Source: Diploptera punctata
Taxonomy: Eukaryota; Arthropoda; Insecta; Blattodea; Blaberidae
DNA: 64,000 nt
Assembly: GCA_030220185.1 (NCBI GenBank)
Contig: JASPKZ010002332.1
Span: 1,922,001 to 1,986,000, forward strand
Direction: 5' to 3'
Below are positions 32,925-44,792 of this stretch, one piece after another. The stretch's first letter is position 1. Every line of letters starts with the position of its first letter. The notes below the pieces were generated by a model that had not been told where the DNA came from, searched no databases, and saw only the letters and a list, made by a program, of their open reading frames with translations. Position numbers and translations under genes: made by a program.

Positions 32925-33115
32925 GGGCTTGATGATCCAAAGGTTAAGTTCTTTGCCTCCAGTCCCGAGTATTTTGAGTTCAAACCTAGCCGGGTCAATG
33001 GATTTTTTAGGAAGGAAAAATATAAGGGACAAGTCCTCCAGGAGAGATGTTAACCCATGGGTACTGAGTCTGAAGATTCTCGGGTTTGTAAAAGAACCAC
33101 AAGCCTAAGTTAGAG
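32925..33115 (+). mobile_element. tRNA-derived SINE E, copy 1
   Basis: Head with GATCCAAAGGTTAAGTTC (A-box-like) and TGAGTTCAAACC (B-box). The body, GGGACAAGTCCTCCAGGA and CTGAGTCTGAAGATTCTC, recurs inverted at 46375-46495. Confidence 0.65.
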
Positions 33116-36051
33116 CATTTGAATAAAATTTAATCAGTATTTCCCATCCAAGTAATACTTTAGTTGTCTACTAGATGTTATTTTGATAGCCATTTATCAC
33201 TCAGTCACATCTGCAGGGAAATAAGTATATCTAAATTTGCTTGGTTAAGTAACTCTCACAAGGGAGTACTCTTGCATCATTTGGGAATGTGAGGATATAG
33301 ACCAGGCGATGGAAAGTAATTTTAGGTGGGGTCCAGATGCGTTTGAAAAATTGCATTGAGGTCCTAAATTTTTAATGTATATTAAATACAATAGACAGAT
33401 ATCTGTATTAAAAAATTAATAGGACAAATTATATTTGCGGTCTTGAGCCAGTTTTTTAAAGTTAGGTTCATGCGGGGAGCGACTTATGTGAAGAGTGTCT
33501 TCAAAGTGGGCGGCTGCTAATCTTAAGCGAAATTTGTGCCGACACACCGCAAAGGAGCCACTTACATATCAAAGTGTATGTTGACACATGCCAAAGAAGC
33601 CATACCACAAAGGAGGCTCTTCCATATCAGAGGTCGCCGGCGCCGAGTACATCCACCTGAAAGATAAGTTTCCTAAAGTGGTGTTAAGTTTTCATTCAAG
33701 TTACGAACACAAATATTGTGTTTAAATGAATAAGACTGCTCCGATTAAAAGAGGCTTCAGATGTTGCCAAAGTCAGAGATATATTTGTAAAATATCCTAT
33801 TTCATTAAATAAAATTCTTGTATTGCATTCGGGTGTACAGAGCTTTTATGTGGATCAATGTAACATAATATTCTGTGCCGGCCGGTTAGCTTCTCCCTTC
33901 TGCCCCATTCTCCAGCGAACTTTCCTGTGCTGCACAGCTTACTAACTCATGTTTTCGAAATGTTGAAAGAATATAACTATGTAATTAAATATTGTTTGTA
34001 TTAACCTAATTGGAAATTTTCTTTATATTTTAGTTCATTCATTTTACATATTTTTGTGAGTTGAGTATGAGGTCATTTTTGGCTACCAGTTTCTTCACCT
34101 TTCGCGGTCCAGGAGGTCCGCCAGTTGCCAATTGTTGGTATAGACAGTATTTTGTTTAATGGTGCTCTTTAACAACTCAGGTCATTAGGGGTCTTGGGTT
34201 TAAATCCCAGTTTAGACATTTTTTTTTCTTTGGTTATAGGTCATTAGAATTAAAATTCAAAGTTAGGGATGAAAGGGATGAGAACGTTTACTGAGAGGCC
34301 TCTTATTTGATATTTGAGTTTCTTTTACATGCCATAAATCTAATAACACAGAACTCACGGGTAATATATTATTAAATGCTTACAAATATGTAAAAAAATA
34401 TTACAATTAAAAATACATTTAAAATACTAATTGATAGAGTGTGTAAAAATCATATGTATGATAATATTAAAAAAAAAACTAGAATGTTGTTTAAATAAAA
34501 AAAATAACAGTGATGTAAATGAAAACTTACATATTTTAGTCAGTTGTTAGTGATGTGTATAAATGTTTTGTTTCTAATTAATAAATATGGAAATAATGCA
34601 TAAAGTGTAATAAATGAATATAAAGTTTGTTATTTTGTATTTTAGTCATAAATATAGTTAACTCTGTTAAATGTGAATTAAAAATATTTGGAAAATATAA
34701 TGAATACATAGAAAATTCCTGTTCTTGCAAGTATTTCCATAAAACATATTTCTGCAAATAATCATCTTTTAAATAAAAAAAACTTAAATTTAGCCATGTT
34801 AAATGTCAAAATTATTTTATACATTTCTTCTGAGTTGATTGATTGACCCAGACTAAATATTCGATCATAGAGACACAAAATAGATCTCTATTTTATTGTA
34901 ATTAAATAGGTAGACGATATTATCTACAGATACCCAATGTATTAATTAGAAGAATTGTCAATATGCAGAGCCAGGACATATAAGAAGAATTAAAATAAAA
35001 TGTAGGGGTTTAGGCTACATCCTTCTATTTTTATGTTTAAATTATTTAACTGATGTAGCACTTAGTGATTTGATGATATTATCAACCATGAAAATCTTTA
35101 TATTCTTACAGATACAACATTTTGAATGTCTTTTGAAAGGAACTGAAAGATTGAATTTAAGCTATGCGTACTTATGTACTTCTAAGCATATGTATGGGTT
35201 ACATAGGCACATTTTATTGGTTACTGGAACAGGAAGGGAAGCATAATTTCTTACTATTGATATGATTATAATTATATTGGAATTGAGTTTATAATTTATA
35301 GCTCTTAACTGAAATACATACATCCCTTGAAAATTAGATTTAAGTACAATAGACCATTTATTTAACATGTCATTTTCAAAGTAATAAACTACAATTCACC
35401 AGAAAGTTTATTTATTGATATTTCAGATAGTTTACTTTGATTCTTGACCTAGAAATTTGGAGATATTAACCATTTTTCTCTATCACAATCCAATGCCTGT
35501 CTTTGCATGTTATTTTGTCAACTTGTTGGAGAAACTTATAGAATTAGATTTTAGCTGTTAGATTTAAAGGTTTAATTATGAATATTGATGTGTAATATAA
35601 AAAAAAAAACTTCCATATAATGTCGAATGGAAACTAGTAAAAGTATGTTTTAAATCTCACTGATGTGTATAATCTCTTTATAAGTAATGACATGAGTGAT
35701 TTCCAATTTATCTAGAGGATTTGGAAATCAAGAGTGGCATTTGTCAGGACTATTTAATGAATAAAATTGAGCTGTTTACTCACAAATCATTATTTAAATA
35801 TAGTTATTTTAAAATATTTATAAACGGCGATGTTTGAAAACAAATTAAAAATGTTTGGTTATGCTTCTTTTGTTCAACCACTGCAACCAGATCATATCAT
35901 TTATTGCCAAATAGAATCGCAATATTGTAAGAATGCACCCCAATGGAGAAAAAATGAAACACATCAAACTGTATATTATAACGAACATTATAGGTTATTA
36001 ATTATTTTTAAGGAAAGAACTCCGTAAAATTCCGATTGAGGGTCTTTCCAC
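33116..36051. other. Long gene-free stretch
   Basis: Almost 3 kb, very AT-rich from 34240 on. A tRNA-type B-box with short T-run lies at about 34190-34230 (TTGGGTTTAAATCCCAG), a SINE scrap. Slightly GC-richer DNA at 33460-33660 and 33880-34140 has no coding signal. The ORF at 35830-36027 is not recognisable as a protein. Confidence 0.45.
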
Positions 36052-36377
36052 TTTTCAGCGGTTGCCCTTTTACCAGCCGGCTGCTGGCCCTTCACATCCA
36101 CATGTGTCAATCACAGAGGTAGATGATCAACAGCCAGTGTAGGGGTGACATGTGGTTAGCATGTCGAGTCCCGCAGCCGTTATAGCTGGTTCCTCAACCT
36201 GGAGCCGCTACTTATTGTAGCTACCCAATTGCCTCACGATGCTGGGTGGGCACCGGTCCCATACTGGCCGAAATACCATGAGAAAATTTCTTCCCCCATG
36301 GAGACTCGAACCAGCGCAAGTCCCGTAGCTCTGCGCCAAGGCTTCCTACCTTAACCGCTCGGCTACGGCGCGGGACA
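36052..36377 (-). mobile_element. tRNA-derived SINE A, copy 2 (well preserved)
   Basis: Minus strand head GTCCCGCGCCGTAGCCGAGC with GGTTAAGG completes an A-box; GCTGGTTCGAGTCTCC supplies the B-box. Body includes GCCAGTATGGGACCGGTGCC, and the distal end CAGCAGCCGGCTGGTAAAAG. The tRNA-Ser/Leu-like head with long spacing identifies the ancestor class. Confidence 0.82.
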
Positions 36378-36804
36378 TAAAATCATTATTTAAATACACA
36401 ATTATCAAATGTGTAGTTTGAAGGAATGTGTTCATTATTTGTGCAAAATTATGCTCTGAACTGTTCAGAATATTAAAAAGGAGGAGCTTTCTTTAATGTG
36501 ATAAGCAGAAATAGATAAATATCGAGGTGAAACTCAACTGTGATTGGTTGTAAAACAAAATTCATTGAAACGTGATTGATCATTGACTCCCATTTGGGGC
36601 ATGAGTTAATAGTCATTGTAAATAAATGCATAAAATTCTAACATTATCAATGAAAAAAGTAAGGAACACAACGTACAGTCCAATACTGGTGTTGGATTGA
36701 GCTGATAATTAAAATAAGTTCTCCCAAAAAAAATATTGCTCATAATTATTAGAAATGGTAAAACAGATTTTATTGCATTATAACTAGTTCATTATTGATG
36801 TTTT

Positions 36805-37165
36805 TATTATTAATTGAACACTTCTAGCTGAAGGATAAATTTTTATTTGAAGAGAAAAATTCTCGCCCAGACCAATCCTCGAACCCGGTACCTTTGGGTT
36901 TCTAGGCCAATGCTCTACCATCTGAGCTACCGGGGCGAGTTCCAATCTAGACACAAATTTTTCTCTTATATATGTTGTAATTCCTAATTGCTATGAAGCC
37001 TTTGCTTCTATCTTTGCAAATGGCAGCTTCTTAGTTAAGAAGACATTTATCGGGAATTTAAACACTACTTTATAAAGCCAGTAGAGCTTCTATTGATGTT
37101 TTATTATTAATTTAACACTTCTAACTGAAGGAAAAAAATATTTGAAGAGAAAAATTCTCGCGCAG
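36805..37165 (-). repeat. tRNA-derived SINE F, tandem, minus strand
   Basis: The tRNA-like head at 36865-36936 reads GCCCCGGTAGCTCAGATGGT on the minus strand, with B-box GGGTTCGAGGA. A second unit start (CACTTCTAACTGAAGG) follows at 37120, about 298 bp after the first. A further scrap is at 37535-37645. Same unit as at 9485. Confidence 0.75.
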
Positions 37166-37689
37166 TTCATTATTGTTTAAAAATGGTACATTTTACTAAT
37201 AAAATTAATATAGATGCACATCTGTTTTATTATAAATCAGACTTGATCTTGAATATGTAATATGTTTATACAATATATTATCATATAATTTCCGTACTCT
37301 CTTACACATTTTATCATTTAACATTCAGAATAAAACTACACATTATTCATTTTCCTCCTCTATACTGGTATATTTCATTCTATTTGACTGGATGATTACT
37401 GAGATTTTCTGATAGATTGTTGGTAAATATAAGGGGGGAAATGTTAATTAAGTATGATATTTAATTAAGATTCAACATATTTTTTATTTGTTAAATTAGT
37501 TCTCTGGTTTTATGAATAGCAAACTTATTAGTGACGATTTTATTATTGATTTAACACTTCTCACTGAAGGATAAATTATATTTGAAGAGAAACATTTTCG
37601 CCTAGACCGAGACTTGAACCCGAAAATTTTTCTCTTCAAATAAAACTTATTAGTGTTGATCTCATAATATGCCTTTTTTTTTAAAGAAA

Positions 37690-37780
37690 CATTAATGCAT
37701 TACCCGTGACTCAAACTCCAGACCTCTGACTCTATGCAACAGTAAGCTGTCTGTTACACCATTCAAGACCATATACAACT
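37690..37780 (-). repeat. tRNA-like SINE remnant (group D-like)
   Basis: Minus strand TGGTGTAACAGACAGC and GGAGTTTGAGTCACGG are decayed A- and B-boxes; the same arrangement is at 43838-43920. Confidence 0.5.
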
Positions 37781-37932
37781 GTCAACTCTTCTTTCCTCTT
37801 TATAAATCATAAAGTAATTGTAATCATACTTGGCTTAACAACTCAGGTTGAGTCACAGCCTCCCTAAGAACTCTTATCCAGACTCTATCTGGTGACTGTC
37901 CACCAATTTTGAAATTTAATTTAATATTTGTT

Positions 37933-38010
37933 GGAAGTAACACTATGAGGTTTCTTTTAATTATTATGAGTCAAAATCCCTAACTCATAATAATTTTAAT
38001 TTTAAGTTTT
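37933..38010 (-). mobile_element. Palindromic Penelope-like element end, short copy
   Basis: Tag GGAAGTAACACTATGAGG at 37936, then a small hairpin AATTATTATGAGT..ACTCATAATAATT. It has the tag-plus-hairpin layout of the family but a core of only a few bases. Confidence 0.6.
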
Positions 38011-38300
38011 TGAACATCTTCCAAAACTCCATCCATCCACCTAGCTTTTAGTCTTCCAACATTTCTTCTTCCATCTGAATGGTCCATCATTATTTTTTTA
38101 ACTGTCTCACTAATGTCTATTATCTGGATATGTCATTTCCATATCAATCTAGCTATTTTCATATCTGCAACAATGTCTGGTGATTTATACAAGTGATGTA
38201 ATTCCTCATTACAGGTATATTGTATTCGCTATTCTCCTTTTTCCTGATTGCATCCATATACATATTCTTCTCAGAATAAATAATAAAGTACTATCTCCTT
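38005..38300 (-). pseudogene. LINE C-terminal fragment
   Basis: Minus strand: YKSPDIVADMKIARLIWKWH, then MMDHSDGRRNVGRLKARWMD and GVLEDV. These are the C-terminal motifs of the LINE ORF2 (usually SPDI, GRPRxRWxDDV). One frameshift or stop. Confidence 0.68.
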
Positions 38301-38497
38301 ATGAATTGGATGAAAGTCGCCCATGTCACCACTTTCATCTGGTGAGCTGCTACTGCTGAGGTATGAAAGAAACACGACTGGTAAATGCAGTATACTAGTC
38401 AATGGACCTTAGAATTCCCTTTTAGTGAACTAGCTTTTTCATTTTAGGCCTTTTTTCGTGTACAAACCCCAACTCAGAATTTATAAACTCACTTTAG

Positions 38498-38534
<37 letters not shown>

Positions 38535-38560
38535 CACACACACACGCACACACCAAGTCC
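38498..38560. repeat. (TA)n and (CA)n microsatellite
   Basis: TA repeats from about 38498 to 38532, then a short CA/CG-containing tract. Confidence 0.85.
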
Positions 38561-38649
38561 TACTAGAAGTATGAGTTAACCATTATAAACAAAGTTCTAT
38601 GAAGCTCCGTAGAAAAATAAAAAAATAACTTTGTGAACATTTTTTCCAA

Positions 38650-39029
38650 TATTTTTTTTTTTCAAATGCCCCAGGTTTGTCTTTCGACATTCCTGGTTTC
38701 TCTCCTGGCATGGCATACTTGTAACCCACTTCTGAGGTTGGGGCGCCTGGAAGGCGGGGTTATGTTGCCCCGATGATATGATGGGTGATGATGATGATAA
38801 TGGTGCGCCAGGAGAGTCCCTAATCCTAGGCTTAACCTAAGATGAATATGAATGATGATGATTGCGATGGCCATATGATTTCGGGGACCGTTTGGGCCTT
38901 AAAGTTTTCCTGACATTTGTCTTACAGGCAAGGAAAAACCTCACCCAGAAAAACTGTCCTGACCGGGGATCGAACCCGGGCCCACTGCGTGACAAGGCAG
39001 CATGCTACCCCGAGACCACAGCGGTGGAC
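38650..39029 (-). mobile_element. tRNA-derived SINE C, copy 3 (longest)
   Basis: Complete from the head GTCCACCGCTGTGGTCTCGG (right end, minus strand) with B-box GGTTCGATCCC to a T/A-rich end near 38650. It serves as the reference for the other C copies. Includes GATGATGATGATAATGG, a microsatellite-like interior. Confidence 0.82.
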
Positions 39030-40127
39030 CTTTTTTCCAAAATTAAATTATAATAATTCTACTCTTGTAAATAGGGTCTAACTTTGTTTAATTTTCAATT
39101 TTTTATAGATATGTAGCACTGTTGTAAAAAGTGAGTTCCTACATCCCTGTGTTGTGAGTATAATAATAAAATTCCTTCCGCTTATTAAATGGTGGACGGG
39201 TTTATTCCTTGATATCTCTAATCCTGGACACATTGTACTTGTTCTATCAAAATATTTCCTGTTCTATCAAAATATTGAAATTAACCGATTTGCTTCAGGT
39301 TTAAATGTTCAATGAATTTTCCCAGAAACCGAATTTAAGTTACCGTAAATTATATCATCTATTTTCAGATATTCAAAACAAACAAAAGATAACGATACTT
39401 GAGATCACAATAAGGGTAACGGCAAAAACACATTCCTCTACTATTCATAAATGTTAACAGAAGATTACCCTGCCAAGGGATGTACAAAATATTGCAAAAT
39501 ATATAACAGCAGAATTAAGCGAGTGTACCTTGTCTTCTGAGTTGAAGGCCATTTAACTGCTGGCGAGTCTTCCTCATCTTTTGAGGCGAATGGGTTAAAA
39601 TAGATAGTTAGAAATGTTTGTATCCATTCTCTGAAGAAAATTTTGCAACTGTCAGTAACTGACATGCCTGAATCTTTTCAATATCTTTGATACTGCCGCC
39701 CTTTATGTAAAAAAAAAAAGAAGCTATTATCTAAAGCAAACACAAAAACTTTTTTTTCAAAATAGGCCTAAAAATGATACAAAGTAATATAATACACAAA
39801 CTTTAATGCATTTGTATGTTTCAATTTAAGTTTGTTATAACAATAGTGCATCTATTTGTGTTAGTATGAAAATCATAAGTCCATGGGTAGTTCTTATGGG
39901 GTGATACAGGTTTGCACTACCACCAGTTTTCAAATAACATATTCTTTCCTTATTAAGATTTAAAAAAATGTTATATTTTAATCTAAACGAGCTCTTAACA
40001 TGAGAGGGTCATTAAATGGACTCATTTCACATCGTAGAACATGAGGGTCGCAAATCTCCTCCAACTTGTACAGAATAAATTGTTGGTTTTTTGTTTGTGT
40101 TCATTCCCTCCCCCATCTACGTTGCAG
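39030..40127. other. Region upstream of candidate exon; nothing recognised
   Basis: AT-rich with no convincing coding block. If the exon at 40128 is real, this is intron. Confidence 0.4.
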
Positions 40128-40317
40128 TCTTCCTGTAAATGCGGGATTATTGAGATGTGCATGGAATGCATTATTGCTTCACAGAGAACTATCTATTATT
40201 TATGCTGCACATGAATTCAGAACAATAGCTGGGGCAGCAAGCTTATTGGAGTTCATAATGAGAAACAATCAACAAGATATGCTAAGTGAAAGTGTGAAGT
40301 TGCTGAAAATCCTGTGA
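40128..40317 (+). CDS. Candidate terminal exon of an unrecognised gene
   Basis: A strong pyrimidine-rich acceptor (TTCATTCCCTCCCCCATCTAC then GTTGCAG, 40101-40127) precedes an open frame of 62 codons ending in TGA at 40315. The peptide contains LPVNAGLLRCAWNALLLHRE, IIYAAHEFRTIAGAASLLEF and LSESVKLLKIL. It is helical and leucine-rich, like armadillo/HEAT-type repeats, and unlike the mobile-element proteins nearby. AATAAA at 40481 could end the transcript. No upstream partner exon was found, so this may be a last exon with a distant rest, or a retrocopy piece. I cannot name the family. Confidence 0.5.
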
Positions 40318-40735
40318 AGCTAAACACTGGTTTTCAACCCTGAAGAAGATATTAACTTTCTTTTAGAATACAATGAGTGAAGAGAGAGTCTCTGCTTTAG
40401 CTTTGCTGTCTACAAAAAAGAACTTCTTAATAGTCATTTCAAATTTTAATGAGAAAGTGATAAATAATAAGTTTGCTCAAAATAAATATCACCAGATGAC
40501 TTTTTATTTAAGTGAATTTTTTTTTCAATTGGAAGTTTAAGTTTGTTGTTTTTAAACTAATGATGAGATAGGCTACTGTTGACTGTGAAATCACTTTATT
40601 ATAGACATTTCATATTTTATTATAAACATCTGTTCATAATAAACTTCACATGTGTATCAATAAGCAAATTTGAGTTTAGTTGGACTTTTTTTTATCCAAT
40701 GATGTACTTTAATATATAAAAACAAACTCCAAGCA

Positions 40736-41068
40736 CGACAGGCCTAGAAGGCCTACCAGCTGGCTGCTGGCCTCACATCCACATGTGTTAATCATACAGG
40801 TAATCTCAGAGGTAGACGATCATAAGCCAGTGTAGAGGTGACATGTGGTCAGCATGTCAGGTCCACCAGCCATTATAGCTAGTCTTCTCAACCTGGAGTC
40901 GCTACTTATTGTAGCTACCCAAATGCCTCACGATACTGGGTGGGCACTAGTCCCATATTGCCCGAAATTCCATGAGAAAATTTCTTCCCCCATGGGGGAC
41001 TGGAACCAGCGCAAGTCCCATAGTTCTGTGTCAAGGCTTATTGCCCTAACCACTCGGCTATGGCTACT
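40736..41068 (-). mobile_element. tRNA-derived SINE A, copy 3
   Basis: Same order as at 36052: distal CAGCCAGCTGGTAGGCC on the left, body GCCCACCCAGTATCG, and B-box GGTTCCAGTCC with an A-box complement (CCATAGCCGAGTGGTTAGGG) at the right end. Confidence 0.8.
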
Positions 41069-41199
41069 GTACATTAATTTATATTTAATATCTTGTTTTT
41101 GTTTTAATGAATATATTTAATACTGTAAGTGTAGCTTGGAAATATTTATATATCTGGAATATTAATAATGAATATTGGAAATACTTTCCAACATGTGAC

Positions 41200-41760
41200 A
41201 TAAAATTTTTTTCCAAGTCCCAACCATACACCATGCACATACGCCAAAAAACATAAAGCAATTTACTGTATGGAATTACGGAATGCAGCCAACATATACA
41301 CAATAATTGAACTCGTGTTGCCAACCAATCTAATAGCTAACCTAATGCAATTTAAGTACTCTAACTTGTGAAAAACCATTCTAAAAGCTAACCTAACACA
41401 ATTTAAGTACTCTAACATGTGAAAGAATGCAACACCCAAAAATAGATAGTGTAAATAATAAGATCTGAAATTCTGAAGTATATGTGTAAAGGTAACTAGT
41501 GCTTACTCTTTCTTGGCTGCACTCGAACACATATATGTCTTTGTTGGCTGCAAAGAATATTTGTTAAAATCAATATGGCTGCCATGTTTTAATGATATGT
41601 ATCTAGTTCAGAATTGTAACATTCAATATATTCAAATAATTGTTAAAAAACATGTAAAAATAATAGTAAATGATAGTAAATAACTTGAAAAATGAAACCC
41701 TAAGAATAAAATTTGACAGGAGTTTATTAGAGTACATAAAAAGTCTTGTCACATGTTGGA
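41200..41760 (+). repeat. Interspersed repeat with TTGGCTGCA motif, copy 2
   Basis: Aligned with 6540-7200 but without the 183 bp hairpin insertion. It has an internal duplication (TCTAATAGCTAACCTAATGC and CTAAAAGCTAACCTAACAC). No coding potential. Confidence 0.6.
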
Positions 41761-42867
41761 AAGTTTAGCTGAATATTGTATTATGTTAGACTATATTTTG
41801 TTTCTAAATTTAACCACCATTTTCTGATTTCACAAGCTGCCATGAATAAGTCAATGATAAATTGGCGAATAACAAAATGTACATTATTACCTAATCTTTA
41901 AAGGAAGAATGTCACATATTGTACGTGATGGCAGATATACCATCTCTACCGCCGATATGCAGATAAACTTGGCATGTTGGAGGTAGTCAATTTTTATTCA
42001 CAACCTTGCAAAATAAGGGTGTTAAGACATTTAAATTCCAATGACTGAGTAGTGAGAGGCATTTAAAAATCTCGTGTTAAAAGTTCAAATAAGTTTCTCC
42101 AGCAAGGTTTGGCTTTAGATTTATAATTTGAGCACCCTGTATTGCACAGAACCAAAATAACATAAATATGGCAGTGAATACACAATCCTACATATTACTA
42201 ATTAAAATGTTGTATTTTAATTTCATATCACTCACTTAATACAAAACAGAATTTTTATTAAAAGTTGTAAATTAATGGAATCTGTAAAATTGGTTTATTT
42301 TTTACTTTATTTTAATTTGAAATATTTGTAATGTCAAATAATTGTTAATTTTTTTCTGTGCCCAGCAATCAAAATAAATAAATTATCGTTCTTACTTTTT
42401 TAATTGAAATATTTTTACTATAACAATAAGCAATTTAAAAATTAACTTGAATTTTAACTGCTCTTAAGTTAATATTAATTACTGCAGTACAATACAAAAT
42501 TAAAATGTTATAAATTAATTTTTTGCGCGATAGTGCATTTTATCGTACTTATAGCAATGCGACCATGATTGAAAGTTCAACTTCCTACATTTCGGAGTTG
42601 CTAACATAAATAAATATACTGTAATAAAATAACTATACTGTAATATTACATATTATAAAATGCATGTGGCAAGTAAAACCACTGCCCTCTATGTATACTA
42701 CATACAATGTATAAACAGAAAATATCCAAAAGGTATTGTTAATATATATTATACAAAACAAATCACTGCATTTTAAATGAACTGAACTTTATTTGAAACA
42801 ATATAAAACAATAAATACGTGCTTGTGCATTTTAATTACTAATTGGTCTCACAGCCTCCTATAGTTT
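41761..42867. other. Intergenic, nothing recognised
   Basis: AT-rich. No gene or repeat boundary identified. Confidence 0.45.
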
Positions 42868-43053
42868 CAACTAATAAACATTGCCCACACTATGATGATC
42901 TTGTAAAAGATTTCCGGGCTGTAGGCTGTGGTCTCGAGGCTTGAAGTTCCCTGACGTTTCGCCAGACGCAGTCTCTGGCAAAACGTCGGGGAACTTTAAG
43001 CCTTGAGACCACAGCCCGGAAATCTTCTTCAAGATCATCATAGCAACTCCGGC
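42868..43053. mobile_element. Palindromic retroelement end, second family
   Basis: Inverted repeat flanking AGACGCAGTCTCT, with arms containing TTTCCGGGCTGTAGGCTGTG and its complement. The minus strand reads GCCAGA..TCTGGC, a perfect stem II, then GAAACGTC, that is GAAA plus a palindromic ACGT stem III and C at the cleavage position. The CTGANGA box is not visible. The repeated ACATTGCCCACACT at 42880 and 43074 brackets it on both sides, possibly a long target duplication. Likely another Penelope-like family. Confidence 0.6.
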
Positions 43054-43837
43054 CATGAAAGCTTAAGTCAATACATTGCCCACACTGTTAACGTTAGTCA
43101 ATTGTTTATAATGAACACAAATATTTCCAACAAAGATGTTATTATTTTATTATTATTTATTATTTTGAAAACACCATCGCGCAAAAAATAATGTACAATG
43201 CACGTTTGTGAAGTGTTTTACAGAATCTCGAAAAATTTTTCTCTGTTCTGTAAAAACCACTTCCTAACCTCGCATCGTAATATACTATTGTTTCAAATCC
43301 ATGTAATCATTGTCATTACACTTTTCATTGTTGTTATGACAAGCTTATTAGGAGAATTTTTGACCTCGTAGAGATAATCATAGCATGGTGTCGTGACATT
43401 TAGCTAACATAATATGGTATGTTAGTATGAAATTAAATTAATTATAAAGAAGATATATAGCCTATATAGTAAAGAAAATAAAGTGCTTAAACAAATTCTA
43501 TTTACAAACTTTCAGAGGTTGTTCTAGTTAGTGCTTTTTTTACAAGTAAAAACATGTCCTTTGATAAATTGCTACAGAGTAATTTGATGTTTCAAATATG
43601 TATTATGTCTCTTGGAAAATCATAGATGATTCTAATTGTTTTAATTAATCAAAAATTTACTCTTTATCTTCTGTAATATTAGCAATTAGAAAGTAGTGCT
43701 AGGAACCTGGTAACCAACAAATTAGATGAATATTGAAACAACCCTATGACAAAACTTCTGTTTGTTCCAGTACTGTAATATTTGACTTTTTAAGAATTAA
43801 CATTATTAGGTATTTTATTTTTTGAAAAGAAAAATTA
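43054..43837. other. Intergenic, nothing recognised
   Basis: AT-rich without coding or repeat features that I can name. Confidence 0.4.
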
Positions 43838-43920
43838 ATGCTTGAACCGGGAATCGAACCCTAGACCTCTAGCTCTATATGTCAGCATGCAATCCATTAC
43901 ACCATTCAAGACCTGATACA
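43838..43920 (-). repeat. tRNA-like SINE, group D-like
   Basis: Minus strand: GGTCTTGAATGGTGTAATGG (A-box region), then GGGTTCGATTCCC (B-box), ending in AAGCATTAATTTTTC. A plus-strand relative is inside the hairpin at 44290-44470. Confidence 0.65.
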
Positions 43921-44072
43921 ACCGCGAAATTTTCTGTCCACTTATACAGTTCTCTTACGTCTGAAAGCAGATAGCTTTCGCTATTAACAATGCCATCAGA
44001 CAGCTTCTATTCAAAGTATTTTTAATGAGAATTTTATATATACTTTTAAATGGTAAAGCTTAATATTTTGAT

Positions 44073-44289
44073 ATTGTTTAGTTGTTTCTTCACTCACCTC
44101 ATACTTCTTAACTCCTAAGCAGACTCGAGTTTCTTCACTTCATTTGTGACATTCTCAATGCTGTATTACATTGTGAAGTGAAGAAACTCGAGTCTGCTTA
44201 GGAGTTAAGAAGTATGAGATGAGTGAAGAAACAATTAAACAATATTAAAATAAACCTCATAGTATTATTTCCTACCTACATAACTTAAT
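44073..44289. mobile_element. Palindromic Penelope-like element end, copy P8
   Basis: Arms around CTCACCTCATACTTCTTAAC; tag CCTCATAGTATTATTTCC at right; TAATATTTTGAT on both sides (44061-44072 and 44290-44301). The core contains GAAACTCGAGTC on both strands: GAAA, palindromic ACTCGAGT, then C, the end of a hammerhead. CTGANGA is lost at the fold-back point. Confidence 0.78.
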
Positions 44290-44470
44290 TAATATTTTGA
44301 TGTTATTTAGTTTAACATATTCCAGTCATGGACAGATTAAAAAAAAAATTATTACACGCTGACATACAGAGTCAGAGGTCCAGGATTCAATTCCTGACTC
44401 AAGCATTAATTTTTCTTTTCAAAAATTAAATATGTCCAGGACTGGAATATATTAAACTAAATATAACATC
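44290..44470. repeat. Inverted repeat enclosing a tRNA-like SINE piece
   Basis: GATGTTATTTAGTTTAACAT (44300) returns inverted before 44470, and ATTCCAGTCATGGAC returns as GTCCAGGACTGGAAT. Between them is half of a group D-like SINE: CCAGGATTCAATTCCTGACT and AAGCATTAATTTTTC. The hairpin lies between P8 and P9, so three fold-backs are adjacent. Confidence 0.65.
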
Positions 44471-44792
44471 AAAACTATGAGGTATTATTTATTTAAGAAA
44501 AATTGTATTACTTCACCTCATATCCTTCTTCTTATTAGACCGGTTTCGGGACCTAATTAGGTTCCATCTTCAGTATTCTCATGACTGTTATGTCGTCTTG
44601 AAGAGCCACATCGTGCTCCCTCTTTCAGTAGACTGAAGATACTGATTTAGAGGTTCTTCAGTCTACCAACAGAGGGAGCAGGAAGCGGCTCTTTAAGATG
44701 ATATAACAACTGTTGTGAAAGATCCCAAAACCAGTCTATAAGAAGAAAGATATTAGGTGAGGTGATACAATTTTTCTTAAACTGTAATATTT
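44450..44792. mobile_element. Palindromic Penelope-like element, copy P9
   Basis: Tag at the left in reverse (AACTATGAGG); arms with TGTATTACTTCACCTCATAT and the imperfect inverse ending near 44780. The right arm encodes EDTDLEVLQSTNRGSRKRLF then a stop, similar in position to the coding tail of P6. The left arm carries a good hammerhead core (next entry); the right-arm core has decayed (CAAAACCAGTC). Confidence 0.75.
44538..44573 (-). ncRNA. Hammerhead ribozyme-like core (left arm of P9)
   Basis: Minus strand: CTGAAGA (44573-44567), stem II GGAACC/GGTCCC with one mismatch, GAAA (44547-44544), stem III ACCGGT (44544-44539), then C at 44538, giving the favoured GUC cleavage triplet. Confidence 0.6.

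Noticed and set aside
32923..33108. 61-codon ORF as a gene
   Set aside because: It lies entirely within a tRNA-derived SINE (group E) that recurs at 46375.
34190..34230. tRNA gene from the GGGTTTAAATCCC B-box
   Set aside because: No paired acceptor or D arm; most likely a SINE scrap.
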